A DNA stretch of 54,639 nucleotides from Caldisericia bacterium (GTDB lineage Bacteria; Caldisericota; Caldisericia; UBA6126). Positions within the stretch are counted from its first letter, which is position 1. Each line of letters opens with the position of its first letter. The stretch is taken from assembly GCA_028700655.1 (NCBI GenBank), contig JAQVSG010000003.1:31153-85791 (forward strand). The letters are read 5' to 3'. This document shows positions 28,108 to 36,785 of this stretch, piece by piece. The notes under the pieces were generated by a model that was not told the origin of the DNA, ran no database searches, and saw nothing but the letters and a program-made list of their open reading frames with translations. The position numbers and the translations under genes were made by a program.

Positions 28108-28821
28108 CTAACGTGTTCCAGATTTGTCGCCTCGTCGAAGTATATGAGGTTCCTTGTCAACCAGGTCATGATTCTGAGATAATTTTACAAATTTTTCTTT
28201 AGGAATAAAACCATAAAGTAGCGTATTTGAATAGGCCCATGTATATTTTCCAATAACCGTTCCGGGAAGGGTAGAAACATTGGAACCAATACGAACATAG
28301 TCTCCACAAATGAGTCCAAATTTGTCGTGACCTGTTTGTATGATTTGATCTTGAATAGTGAGCTCTACTTCTCTTTGGTCAAAACGTCGATTGTCTGTAA
28401 TTGTGCCGGGGCCTATTCTTGCCCCTTTGCCTATGATACTATCGCTGACAACGGCATGGGAGGAAACCTTCACATCATTGAATAGCAAGGAATTCTTGAT
28501 TTCACTATTATGTCCTAAAACAACATAGTCTCCAATAACAGAATACGGTCGAATGAGGCTGCTGCTCCGGATGATACAATTGTTCCCAATCCAGCATGGT
28601 CCTTGAATGCTAACATATTCATCAATGACTGTGTTTTCACCGATATAAACAATGCCTTTCAAAATGGCAGATTGTTGAACAAATCCTTGAATTTTACTTG
28701 TATGAAAAGAGAAAAGTGAATTTTTTAATCGCAACAACTCCCATGGATTGCTGTTATCGTCTACTTCAAAGGGGCAGGACTTCAAATCTTCAAAATAATA
28801 CCCTAAAGATAATTCGTTCAT
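28108..28821 (-). CDS. Left-handed beta-helix (hexapeptide-repeat) protein
   Basis: A 237-residue protein dominated by hexapeptide repeats from about residue 45 to 205 (for example IGENTVIDEYVSI, IGNNCIIRS, VIGDYVVLGHNSEI and IGKGARIGPG). This is the fold of GlmU/GlmM-linked acyltransferases and of sugar-nucleotide transferase C-termini. There is no nucleotidyltransferase domain, so it is either a stand-alone acetyltransferase-like protein or a regulatory homologue. The ATG is preceded by AAGGATGG. It heads the minus-strand group that continues with the PQQ/stalk gene. Confidence 0.75.
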   Translation of the reverse strand: MNELSLGYYFEDLKSCPFEVDDNSNPWELLRLKNSLFSFHTSKIQGFVQQSAILKGIVYIGENTVIDEYVSIQGPCWIGNNCIIRSSSLIRPYSVIGDYVVLGHNSEIKNSLLFNDVKVSSHAVVSDSIIGKGARIGPGTITDNRRFDQREVELTIQDQIIQTGHDKFGLICGDYVRIGSNVSTLPGTVIGKYTWAYSNTLLYGFIPKEKFVKLSQNHDLVDKEPHILRRGDKSGTR

Positions 28822-28834
28822 GAAAATCCATCCT

Positions 28835-28950
28835 TTTGTCTTTTTGTACTATTATAGTGACCTTTGTGAAAGATACTATTATTCTTTGGATGGAATACCA
28901 AATTGTTATTCTTTCGATGAATTTTTTGTACAATAGTACAAAAAGACAAA
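28835..28950. repeat. 19-nt inverted duplication of divergent start regions
   Basis: The 19 nt at 28835-28853 are the exact reverse complement of 28932-28950. Read in each gene's own direction, both copies follow or overlap a -10 box: TATAAT (28856-28851) for the hexapeptide gene and TACAAT (28929-28934) for the gene at 28971. Each leads into the ribosome site. No convincing -35 was found on either side. The element could be a shared initial transcribed region or a regulator site. Confidence 0.75.
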
Positions 28951-28970
28951 GGTGAAAATCGGTAAATAGT

Positions 28971-29549
28971 ATGAAAAAACGAGGTAGGACTCTCTTTGTT
29001 CTCTTCTTTCTTTTTGTTTTCTTGCTGGTGTGTTTTGCTTTTCTAAATCCCTCTCGGGTAGCAATTCATCCAATTGTTGCGAAGGATCGACCCAATGTTG
29101 GCTGCCAAATAGCTTGTGATCCTTTCAGAAAAGTTTCCAAAGATCAGCTCAATACAGATTGGTTTTCGGCTGTAGAACATATGTACTACCATTCTGCAAG
29201 AAGCTGTAATAAAGCTTTGCGGGATTTATCTTTAGAAGAATTGCATACCGAATTTGATTTGTGGTACGATCACCTTGGGTGGAAATACCATTTGGAGAAT
29301 TATGGATGGGCTGGGAAAAATGGAACTAGTGAATACTATCATTATGATCCATGGGATCAGTATTGCTGGGAATACACCATTAGGGAATACTTACAACCCG
29401 TAGAAGGATATGGGTACAAACGAGCTGTTTTATGTGATACCGTCAGAGTTGAAATAGCTACTTTGCAAATGATTCATTGGTTAATTAATTGTAGAGTGCG
29501 TGAAAAAATTCGCAATACCGGACACAATGTAATCTTTTTTTGTCATTGA
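28971..29549 (+). CDS. Unknown membrane-anchored, aromatic-rich extracytoplasmic protein
   Basis: A 192-residue protein of no family I recognise. Residues 7-26 are a strongly hydrophobic signal anchor after KKRGR. The outer part is rich in Tyr, Trp and His (HMYYHSARSC, FDLWYDHLGWKYH, EYYHYDPWDQYCWEY) and holds six or more Cys, starting with CQIAC at 45-49. The last ~40 residues turn basic. It is divergent from the hexapeptide-repeat gene and shares its duplicated start region. It lies 47 nt upstream of iorA, but a separate promoter precedes iorA. Confidence 0.6.
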   Translation: MKKRGRTLFVLFFLFVFLLVCFAFLNPSRVAIHPIVAKDRPNVGCQIACDPFRKVSKDQLNTDWFSAVEHMYYHSARSCNKALRDLSLEELHTEFDLWYDHLGWKYHLENYGWAGKNGTSEYYHYDPWDQYCWEYTIREYLQPVEGYGYKRAVLCDTVRVEIATLQMIHWLINCRVREKIRNTGHNVIFFCH

Positions 29550-29567
29550 TAAGGTTATCCATATAAT
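29540..29567 (+). promoter_or_regulatory. Promoter of iorAB
   Basis: TTGTCA (29540-29545), a 16-nt spacer and TATAAT (29562-29567) predict a start near 29574, 23 nt before the iorA ATG, which has AAGGAGG upstream. The -35 lies in the last codons of the gene before it. Confidence 0.65.
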
Positions 29568-29596
29568 TAATTTGTATTCTGTCATAAGGAGGAACT

Positions 29597-31438
29597 ATGC
29601 TTTTAGATAATAAACCTGGACTGGTAGAACTGTTAATGGGAAACCAGGCTGTTGTCAGAGGTGCTTTGGAAGCTGGTGTGGGTGTGGCTTGTACGTACCC
29701 CGGAACACCCGCTTCTGAAATTGGAGACACCTTCGCAAAATATTCGATTGCTGCAAATTCCTATTATTGGGAATATGCAACCAATGAAAAAGTTGCCTTT
29801 GAAACAGCACTAGCTGGAAGTTGGTCAAATTTACGATCCATTGTTTCTATGAAACATGTTGGAATCAACGTGGCAGCGGACGCTCTATTGTCTATGACGT
29901 ATGGAGGATCTGTTGCGGGGTTAGTATTAGCCGTTGGTGATGATCCTTCATGTTTTTCTTCTCAAAATGAACAAGATAGCCGTAATTATGCACGTTTTGG
30001 TATGTTTCCTTGTATGGAGCCTTCTTCTCCACAAGAAACAAAGGATATGGTAAAAGATGCTTTTGCCTTGTCAGAATCATTCCGATTGCCTGTTATGATC
30101 CGCCAAACGACAAGAAGTGCTCACTGTTCAGGAAATGTTGAATACGGTCCCATTCCTGAACAAAGAAATGAAGTTGTATTCACAAAGGATAAACTGCATA
30201 AAGCTGTGTTGCCTTCTCATGCTTATCAACTTCACCCCGACTTGATTGCTCGATTTCAATCTCTACGAGATTTCATTTGTGATTCACCCTGGACAAGAAT
30301 GTCTTTAAAAGGTCCCTTTGGAATCATTGCCAATGGTCTTACGGGGAACTATGTCAAAGAATCTCTACACTACGAAAACCTAGAGGATATTAGCTTTTTG
30401 CACCTTGGAATCACCTATCCATTGCCAGAAAAATCATTACTTACCTTCATTCAACACTGCGATACTGTGTTGGTAGTGGAAGAACTGGATCCCATTACAG
30501 AAGAAACGCTGAAAAGAATTGCTTTCGATAACAATGTTCAAGTAAAGATTCATGGAAAAGATGTTCTCCCCAGTACCTATGAATTCAATACTAGAATTAT
30601 TCATGATGCTATCATGAATACGTTACCTAAGACACCTACCATTTCTTTCAAAGGGGAATCGCTACCGGAAGCAAGCAAAATGCCTCCCCGATTTCCAGTT
30701 CTTTGCCCGGGATGTCCTCATCGATCTACCTTTTATGCGATTCGCAAAGCAGACCCTAAAGGTATTTACCCCAGCGATATTGGTTGTTATACCTTGGGCA
30801 TACAACCTCCGTTAAATGCAGTGGATACTTGTGTGTGCATGGGTGCTTCTATTGGCGTTGGATCCGCGTTGGCACATTTTAACAAAGAAAACGTTTTTGC
30901 AACCATAGGCGATTCCACTTTTTTCCACACTGGCCTTCCTGCTTTGGTGAATGCTCTTTGGAACAAATCAAATGTGAATATTATTCTGGTTGACAATAGT
31001 ATTACTGCTATGACTGGCCAACAGCCAAATCCAAGCTGTGGGCTTAATTCTGTTTTCGAGAAAATAGAGACCCCCATCTATCCCGAAAAAATTGCTGAAG
31101 CGATGGGTGTTCAGTTTATTCGCGTTATAAATCCTTTGAAGATTAAAGAATCCATAGAAGTTTTCAAAGAAGCTGCTGCCTTCAAAGACGGACCTTCGTT
31201 CATTGTGTCCAGAGCACCTTGCTGTATGCTAAAAGGATTCCAAAAAAAGACACCCGTGAGTATTGATACGAAAGCTTGTATAGGGTGTAAGATTTGTACA
31301 TCAAAGTTTAGCTGCCCTGCTTTAATATGGGATGAAACCACAAAACATCCCATCGTAGATCATGATCTTTGCAATGGTTGTGAAGCTTGCATCGAAGTGT
31401 GTCCCTCGGGAGCTATTGTAGAAGGAAAGGAGCAATAA
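29597..31438 (+). CDS. iorA: Indolepyruvate:ferredoxin oxidoreductase, alpha subunit
   Basis: A 613-residue thiamine-diphosphate enzyme subunit that oxidatively decarboxylates aryl pyruvates to aryl-acetyl-CoA with reduction of ferredoxin, typical of amino-acid-fermenting anaerobes. The N-terminal pyrimidine-binding domain has GNQAVVRGALEAG and YPGTPASE; the diphosphate-binding domain has GDSTFFHTGLPAL and NSITAMTGQQ. The C-terminus carries two 4Fe-4S clusters: Cys561, 564, 567, 573 and Cys592, 595, 598, 602. Length and order are normal. iorB follows after one base. Confidence 0.95.
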   Translation: MLLDNKPGLVELLMGNQAVVRGALEAGVGVACTYPGTPASEIGDTFAKYSIAANSYYWEYATNEKVAFETALAGSWSNLRSIVSMKHVGINVAADALLSMTYGGSVAGLVLAVGDDPSCFSSQNEQDSRNYARFGMFPCMEPSSPQETKDMVKDAFALSESFRLPVMIRQTTRSAHCSGNVEYGPIPEQRNEVVFTKDKLHKAVLPSHAYQLHPDLIARFQSLRDFICDSPWTRMSLKGPFGIIANGLTGNYVKESLHYENLEDISFLHLGITYPLPEKSLLTFIQHCDTVLVVEELDPITEETLKRIAFDNNVQVKIHGKDVLPSTYEFNTRIIHDAIMNTLPKTPTISFKGESLPEASKMPPRFPVLCPGCPHRSTFYAIRKADPKGIYPSDIGCYTLGIQPPLNAVDTCVCMGASIGVGSALAHFNKENVFATIGDSTFFHTGLPALVNALWNKSNVNIILVDNSITAMTGQQPNPSCGLNSVFEKIETPIYPEKIAEAMGVQFIRVINPLKIKESIEVFKEAAAFKDGPSFIVSRAPCCMLKGFQKKTPVSIDTKACIGCKICTSKFSCPALIWDETTKHPIVDHDLCNGCEACIEVCPSGAIVEGKEQ

Positions 31439-31439
31439 C

Positions 31440-32030
31440 ATGAAAGAGTTCAATATTGTAATGTGTGGTGTTGGCGGACAGGGAACCGTTCTCGCTTCAA
31501 AAATTATTGCTCAGACTGCTATACGAAAATCAATGAATACACGCGTTGGAGAAACACACGGTATGTCGCAAAGAGGGGGTACTGTCATTTCTCATGTTCG
31601 CATTGGGAGTGAAGTGTACGGTGCTTTGATACCAGAAGCACAAGGCGATTGTATGTTAGCTTTTGAACCAGTTGAGAGTTTGCGTTACATGAATTACATA
31701 CGGAAGGGTGCTTACATTGTGTTAAACGAACACCCCATTGTTCCTACTTCAGTAAATGCAGGAATGGCAACATATCCAAGTTTCGAAGAAGTAAAAAAAG
31801 AGTTACAAAGAGCAACCGATAATATTATTCATACCGACGCATCGAAAATCGCCACTGAAACAGGGGGGATTATTTCCTTGAACATGGTGATTCTAGGAAT
31901 GTTTTCTCAAATCCCAACTTGTCCTTTTTCTGCAGAAGATTTAAAGCAATCCATTGAAGAACTAGTGAAACCCAAATTTGTTGAGTTAAACCTTGCAGCT
32001 TTTGACAAAGGAACTACCGTACTACACTAG
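31440..32030 (+). CDS. iorB: Indolepyruvate:ferredoxin oxidoreductase, beta subunit
   Basis: The 196-residue gamma/beta-type subunit that completes IorA. Family motifs are CGVGGQGTVLAS near the N-terminus, GETHGMSQRGG, and the VRIGSEVYGALIPEAQ stretch. It starts one base after the iorA stop with AAGGAG inside the iorA end. It converges with the small AsnC-domain gene, whose stop codon overlaps its own. Confidence 0.94.
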   Translation: MKEFNIVMCGVGGQGTVLASKIIAQTAIRKSMNTRVGETHGMSQRGGTVISHVRIGSEVYGALIPEAQGDCMLAFEPVESLRYMNYIRKGAYIVLNEHPIVPTSVNAGMATYPSFEEVKKELQRATDNIIHTDASKIATETGGIISLNMVILGMFSQIPTCPFSAEDLKQSIEELVKPKFVELNLAAFDKGTTVLH

Positions 32031-32260
32031 CCGATTACAATGCATGTGATTGTCTTTGTTACACCGCCGATGACCTGGATTTCATCGCTGACAATTTGTC
32101 CCAGTTTTTTCAGGTCGTCGGCTTCTATATTGATGATCAAATCATAAGGACCCGTAACCAGATCAACTTCTTTAACTCCTTTGATAGCTCGAATTTTATT
32201 CAAAGCTTCTTCTGTTTTGCCTGCTTGGGCCTCAAGTAATACATAACCTTTTGAAATCAT
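32027..32260 (-). CDS. Stand-alone Lrp/AsnC ligand-binding (RAM) domain
   Basis: A 77-residue protein equal to the C-terminal effector domain of Lrp/AsnC regulators, without the DNA-binding helix-turn-helix. It begins SKGYVLLEAQAGK and contains GVKEVDLVTGPYDLI and IEADDLKKLGQIV. Such lone domains form ring oligomers and may bind amino acids. TCCTAGGAGGGTTGTT lies before the ATG. It is convergent with iorB and shares 4 nt with it, so a link to amino-acid fermentation is plausible but only inferred. Confidence 0.85.
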   Translation of the reverse strand: MISKGYVLLEAQAGKTEEALNKIRAIKGVKEVDLVTGPYDLIINIEADDLKKLGQIVSDEIQVIGGVTKTITCIVIG

Positions 32261-32317
32261 AACAACCCTCCTAGAGTTTTGGTTCCTTATAGTATAGTGA
32301 AATTTGTTTCCTTTGCC

Positions 32318-32344
32318 TTGTATATCAGAAAGACTTCCTATAAT
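32318..32344 (+). promoter_or_regulatory. Possible promoter of the antiporter-like pair
   Basis: TATAAT (32339-32344) lies about 35 nt before the ATG at 32380. TTGTAT (32318-32323) is the best -35 at a short 15-nt spacing. GGGGTG supplies the ribosome site. Confidence 0.45.
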
Positions 32345-32379
32345 AGTAAATTGTTGTCCAGTTGCAAAAGGGGTGTTAT

Positions 32380-33915
32380 ATGGAACTCTATAGTGTTTGG
32401 CTACTACTACCTTTTTTATATATTGCTGGGATGTTGATTAGCAAAAGTCAAAAGCCTTCTTATTATGCCACATATAATTGTTTTGCTATTGCTATCCTGT
32501 TTGTTCTCTTACTATTTCTATATCCGTTCAATCAACCCATGGAATCTGTTGTTACAATAGCCAATCACGGACCTTTTCATATATCGTTCACAATGGACCT
32601 TCTTGCCTGGATAACGTCAGTGTTCTGTCTCATCGTTTGGTTTTTTTCTTCTCTGTATTCTGTTCATTATTTTTCCAAAAACGAACAACAAAACATCAAG
32701 CGGTATCAACTTTTTTCCCTACTTAATTTGATGTGTGTGCTGTTCATTTTCAATGCAGACAATTGGGTTACTTTCTTTATTTTCTTTGAGCTTCTTTTGG
32801 TTGTTTCCTATGTATTGATTATTCATTATCAAAAGCCAGATACCTACGCTGCTGGTTTACGATACGTATTCTTTCAAATTATTGGGGGTCTTTTTTTCCT
32901 CAGCACAATCATGATTCTATATTCCCTTCTGGGAACCACCGCTTTTGTTCCTGGAGGATATGCGATCTTATCAGAGTCTTCCTTTTTCATCGTTTTATTC
33001 TGGGGTTTTGTTATTGCTTTTGCTGTTAAAGCAGGGCTTTTCCCCGTCCATATTTGGCTCCCTGAAGCTCACCCTGTAGCGCCTTCACCCGCTTCAGCGC
33101 TGCTATCAGGGATGGTTATTAAAACAGGTGTTTTTGGTATTATGCGGATGGCCATTGAAACCTTTGGAATCAGTAATTTAGTAGGGAATATGTCGGTTAC
33201 AGTTTTATTACTGATTGCCATCTTTACAATGTTTTGGGGATCCGCTATCGCCATTGGACAATCGCACATTAAACGAATGTTAGCGTATTCTAGCGTCTCT
33301 CAAATGGGATATATTGTAATGGGTACCATGCTTCTTTCCCCCATCGCTATACTGGGAGCTTTGCTACATATGTTAGCTCATTCTATTGTGAAATCCTTAT
33401 TGTTTATGTCTGCAGGGACTATGATTCACCAGGCTGAAACAACGGATGTTACAGCGTATTCTGGATATGGATACCGGTCTCCTATTGTATTTGGAGCTTT
33501 TACCATAGGAGCTCTCTCAATGATTGGTTTTCCATTGTTTGCAAACTTTATCACAAAATGGGCTTTGGGTGTTGGAGCTGTGGAAGCGATTCAACTAGAG
33601 TATATTGAACCTTGGTTGGGCAGTATTGCTATTGGAATTCTTCTTTTAAGCAGCATTTTAAATGCTCTTTATTATCTACCCATCATTATCCAAGGATGGT
33701 TTCATGTTCCTCAACCAGAGAATGGAGATTCCTTTGGTTCGGCACGGCCAATTCCTGTTATTCGATACAAAACTCCTGTCACTGTCACTGTTACCATGAT
33801 TGTGTTAGCAGTCATCATTGTAGCTTACGGTATATACCCCGATCCAATCATTAACATTTGCAGAGATATTCTAACGAGTTTAACTCCTACGAATTCCTGT
33901 CCTTCTCTCTTTTAA
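32380..33915 (+). CDS. Proton-translocating membrane subunit, NuoN/MrpD type
   Basis: A 511-residue polytopic protein of the complex I / Mrp antiporter family. Hallmarks: Glu in the FFELLLVVSYVLI helix, the half-channel block FPVHIWLPEAHPVAPSPASALLSG region with its Lys (VKAG), and the IKRMLAYSSVSQMGY helix. About 14 transmembrane helices are expected. MrpD and NuoN cannot be separated safely without alignment. The start at 32380 was chosen over an in-frame TTG at 32362 because GGGGTG precedes it. The stop overlaps the next start as TAATG. Confidence 0.87.
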   Translation: MELYSVWLLLPFLYIAGMLISKSQKPSYYATYNCFAIAILFVLLLFLYPFNQPMESVVTIANHGPFHISFTMDLLAWITSVFCLIVWFFSSLYSVHYFSKNEQQNIKRYQLFSLLNLMCVLFIFNADNWVTFFIFFELLLVVSYVLIIHYQKPDTYAAGLRYVFFQIIGGLFFLSTIMILYSLLGTTAFVPGGYAILSESSFFIVLFWGFVIAFAVKAGLFPVHIWLPEAHPVAPSPASALLSGMVIKTGVFGIMRMAIETFGISNLVGNMSVTVLLLIAIFTMFWGSAIAIGQSHIKRMLAYSSVSQMGYIVMGTMLLSPIAILGALLHMLAHSIVKSLLFMSAGTMIHQAETTDVTAYSGYGYRSPIVFGAFTIGALSMIGFPLFANFITKWALGVGAVEAIQLEYIEPWLGSIAIGILLLSSILNALYYLPIIIQGWFHVPQPENGDSFGSARPIPVIRYKTPVTVTVTMIVLAVIIVAYGIYPDPIINICRDILTSLTPTNSCPSLF

Positions 33916-35747
33916 TGATCCCTATTTCTTTGGGTGTTACCGATTACACCACTCTGTTCCTTTTTCTCACTATTCCTCCTTATGTTGCCTCCTTTATCTA
34001 TGCTTTTAAATATGTGCATGCTCGAAAAGTCGAATTTTTTACTTTTTTTATACTCACATTCATAGGTAACGTTGCTATATATTTCACCAAAAACCTTCTA
34101 TCGTTGCTCATTGTCTACGAATTTGTTTCTCTTGTTAGTTTCCCATTAATACTGCACGAGAGAATTAAAGAGTCTTTGCAAGCTGCAAAACTATACTTCA
34201 TCTTTTCTCTATTCAGCGGTGTTTTAGTTTTAGGAGGCGTTTGGTTTGTCAAATTGCCTGCTTATCAGGTTACCGGAGCTGTTATGATGGCGCTTGGATT
34301 TATGGTGAAAGCAGGGGGATACCCTTTTCATGTTTGGCTTCCTGAAGCTCACCCCGTAGCTCCTCCACCGGCATCAGCCATTCTATCGGGGTGTATTATT
34401 AAAATTGGTTTTTATGGAATGATGCAAGCCTTTATTCTTGTTACTGTTCCTCCTCTTTATGGGTATATCCTATTAGGAATCTCCCTGATTACTATGTTTT
34501 TTGGTGTCATTCAAGCCCTTCTTCAGTCGAACGCAAAGCGAATGCTTGCCTTTCATAGCGTGTCTCAAATGGGCTATATTTTAATGGGTTTGGCTTTGTT
34601 TGTTATTTTCCAAAACACAAACGCTTTGGCTGCCTCTATTCTTCATGCTGTGAACCATGCTTGGTTTAAATCGGCACTGTTTCTTTCTACAGGTGTTTTG
34701 GTGCTTTATTTTGGCACACTGGATATGTATTCCATTCGAGGTCTTTTGAAGCAGAAATGGTTGGTAGCAATACTGTTCTTAATTGCTGTTATGGGCATTT
34801 CGGGGGTTCCTTTTACGAATGGATTCATATCCAAAAATGCTCTTCATGAAGAATTGTTGCTCCATGCTTCATTTTTGTTCCTATTTGCGGAAGCAATCTT
34901 TCTTTTAACAGCCGTGGGTACTTTTACATCCAATTTCAAAATGTTCTACCTAACGTCTTTTCGGTCTATGCAAAAACGATATCGATTGCGTTTTGATTGG
35001 CGAGAAGTTATCCCATTAGGATTGCTAGCAATTCTTATTCTTCTATTTGGCTCCTATCCATTGTTATATCAATTTTTGTTGCCGGCAAAGTTTTCTTCTT
35101 TTCATCATGTATTAGAGGGTTTATCCTTACCACATCATGGTTTTGTGCATTCCTTAATGGGGTTTCTATGGGTATCTTTTGGAGGTATTTTGCTCATTGT
35201 AGTGGGATTGAAAAAAGGCTGGTTTCATATTGCTGTCCCTTATTCCTGGACGGCATTATCATGGTGGTATAGAGTATACGGTACTATAAGAATGTTTTGT
35301 ACTGGTTTGTGTCAAAAAATAGACGATGCGATTGTACATCAATATGATGCTTGGATAACCTACTTGGCGAGTCCCTGGTTTTTGACGTGTCAAGAAATTG
35401 ATGCTATGTTTCCTCGTCAAAATGTGCAATCCTGCCGGAGACTTTCTTCAAGCTGTTGCTCTCTCGACGGAAGAGTGGATAAAGTGAGTGGCTCTATTGT
35501 TCCCGGAATGACCTCTTGGACACACCATGTCAGTGAAAAATTTTGTACAATGGATGATCGCGTTGGTCAAATGTGGGATCAAGTAAAAAAAATGTTTCTC
35601 TTTGTGCTTGATAAGTCTGATAAAGAAGATCAAAATAATGCCAAACGATATGCTTTTATGGTTTCTCAAATAGGGAAAGTTGTCATTGTTGTTACCACCC
35701 TTCTTACTATTGCTGTATTTGTTTTCTTTATCGTGTGGGTTCAGTAA
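33915..35747 (+). CDS. Proton-translocating membrane subunit with long C-terminal extension, NuoL/MrpA/HyfB type
   Basis: A 610-residue antiporter-like protein paired with the previous gene. Hallmarks: Glu in IVYEFVSLVSF, YPFHVWLPEAHPVAPPP, and AKRMLAFHSVSQMGY. After the core helices, residues ~400-610 hold additional hydrophobic helices and a Cys-containing hydrophilic stretch (SCRRLSSSCCS) before a final transmembrane helix, unlike plain MrpD. The ATG lies inside the preceding stop (TAATG) with no ribosome site, so translation is coupled. No MrpB, C, E, F or G, Nuo or hydrogenase subunit is next to it. Confidence 0.82.
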   Translation: MIPISLGVTDYTTLFLFLTIPPYVASFIYAFKYVHARKVEFFTFFILTFIGNVAIYFTKNLLSLLIVYEFVSLVSFPLILHERIKESLQAAKLYFIFSLFSGVLVLGGVWFVKLPAYQVTGAVMMALGFMVKAGGYPFHVWLPEAHPVAPPPASAILSGCIIKIGFYGMMQAFILVTVPPLYGYILLGISLITMFFGVIQALLQSNAKRMLAFHSVSQMGYILMGLALFVIFQNTNALAASILHAVNHAWFKSALFLSTGVLVLYFGTLDMYSIRGLLKQKWLVAILFLIAVMGISGVPFTNGFISKNALHEELLLHASFLFLFAEAIFLLTAVGTFTSNFKMFYLTSFRSMQKRYRLRFDWREVIPLGLLAILILLFGSYPLLYQFLLPAKFSSFHHVLEGLSLPHHGFVHSLMGFLWVSFGGILLIVVGLKKGWFHIAVPYSWTALSWWYRVYGTIRMFCTGLCQKIDDAIVHQYDAWITYLASPWFLTCQEIDAMFPRQNVQSCRRLSSSCCSLDGRVDKVSGSIVPGMTSWTHHVSEKFCTMDDRVGQMWDQVKKMFLFVLDKSDKEDQNNAKRYAFMVSQIGKVVIVVTTLLTIAVFVFFIVWVQ

Positions 35748-35749
35748 CA

Positions 35750-36010
35750 ATGAAAATTAGTAGTGGTGTTTTTTTGAAATGGATATTGATGATCGTCCTT
35801 GCTTTTTCACTACCGCTCTCTGGCAAACGAGTTGTTATTAAAAAGGGATATGAAGAACACTACTTTCTAACGTATTACAGAAACCTTTCTTCGTTTTACC
35901 ACAACACAGATATTGTGAAGGAGTTTGTAAAAAAAACTCCTATTTCTCAAATTCTGCACGATGGATTTGTATGGGTTATTGAACCCGACGACATAGATGA
36001 TGAAACCTAG
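35750..36010 (+). CDS. Small secreted or membrane-anchored protein
   Basis: An 86-residue protein starting 2 nt after the antiporter-like subunit. It has an N-terminal hydrophobic segment (about residues 6-24, WILMIVLAFSLPL) that could be a signal peptide or anchor, then an aromatic-rich region and an acidic end (EPDDIDDE). No family recognised. Its stop overlaps the start of rsmA, so it belongs to the same transcript. A GTG at 35735 in frame is a less likely start. Confidence 0.5.
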   Translation: MKISSGVFLKWILMIVLAFSLPLSGKRVVIKKGYEEHYFLTYYRNLSSFYHNTDIVKEFVKKTPISQILHDGFVWVIEPDDIDDET

Positions 36011-36785
36011 AAAATCGTTGGGGCAAAACTTTCTTCATGATATTCATACCATTGGAAAAATCCGAGAGGCTTTAGACCTGCAGCCATCGGATCAATTGCT
36101 TGAAATTGGACCAGGGCTTGGTGCTTTAACTAAGCACCTGTTGCCAAATTGCAGACAATACACCGCGATAGAAATTGATCCCCGATGTGTCAAAGAATTG
36201 GTTCCCTGGGAACAAGAGTACCCCTATTTTCAAATCATAGAAGGGGATTTCTTATCGATTCTTCTTGAACCTTGGAAAAATTACACCAAGGTGGTGGGTA
36301 ATCTCCCATATCATATTGCTACCCCCATCATGGAAAGAGTCGCTACTCAGTTGCAACCCAATAAAATCGTATGTATGTTTGCTATTGGAACTGCCAACCG
36401 TTATATAGCCGACGTAGGAACCCCTCATTATTCGTCTGCTTCAGTCATGATGCAATCGTTTTTTTCTATTGAAACCGTGTGTACGGTACAAAAAGGATCC
36501 TTTTTCCCGCCCCCCTCCATTTCTTCGAAAGTATTATCCTTCATTCCCAAACAGGTTCCTGTCGAGAAAACTTTACAATTTACAAAATTTGTACAGAAAA
36601 TTTTTTCGTATCGAAGAAAAACTCTTTACAATGCCATAAAAAATTCATATTCTGAAAACGTTGCATCGCATATTCAATCAAGCTGTACTATTTCGATGCA
36701 AAGAAGGCCAGAAACGTGTAGTATTGAAGAATTTCACTTTTTGTATCAAAAATACCAGGGAATACATGATGAAGAAACCGAATAA
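36000..36785 (+). CDS. rsmA: 16S rRNA dimethyladenosine transferase RsmA (KsgA)
   Basis: A ~261-residue SAM-dependent methyltransferase that dimethylates two adjacent adenosines near the 3' end of 16S rRNA. Motifs: KSLGQNFLHD, LEIGPGLGALT, AIEIDPR, GDFLS and the catalytic NLPYHIATPI block. The FFPPPSISSKVLSF block marks the C-terminal part. The stretch between (CMFAIGTANRYIAD) departs from the usual QKEVAxR pattern. ATG at 35997 or 36000 are both possible. It overlaps the small upstream gene and ispE. Confidence 0.92.
   Translation: MKPRKSLGQNFLHDIHTIGKIREALDLQPSDQLLEIGPGLGALTKHLLPNCRQYTAIEIDPRCVKELVPWEQEYPYFQIIEGDFLSILLEPWKNYTKVVGNLPYHIATPIMERVATQLQPNKIVCMFAIGTANRYIADVGTPHYSSASVMMQSFFSIETVCTVQKGSFFPPPSISSKVLSFIPKQVPVEKTLQFTKFVQKIFSYRRKTLYNAIKNSYSENVASHIQSSCTISMQRRPETCSIEEFHFLYQKYQGIHDEETE

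Noticed and set aside
36661-36766. N-terminal extension of ispE
   Set aside because: It overlaps the rsmA coding region and precedes the normal IspE start; AGGG supports the start near 36766.
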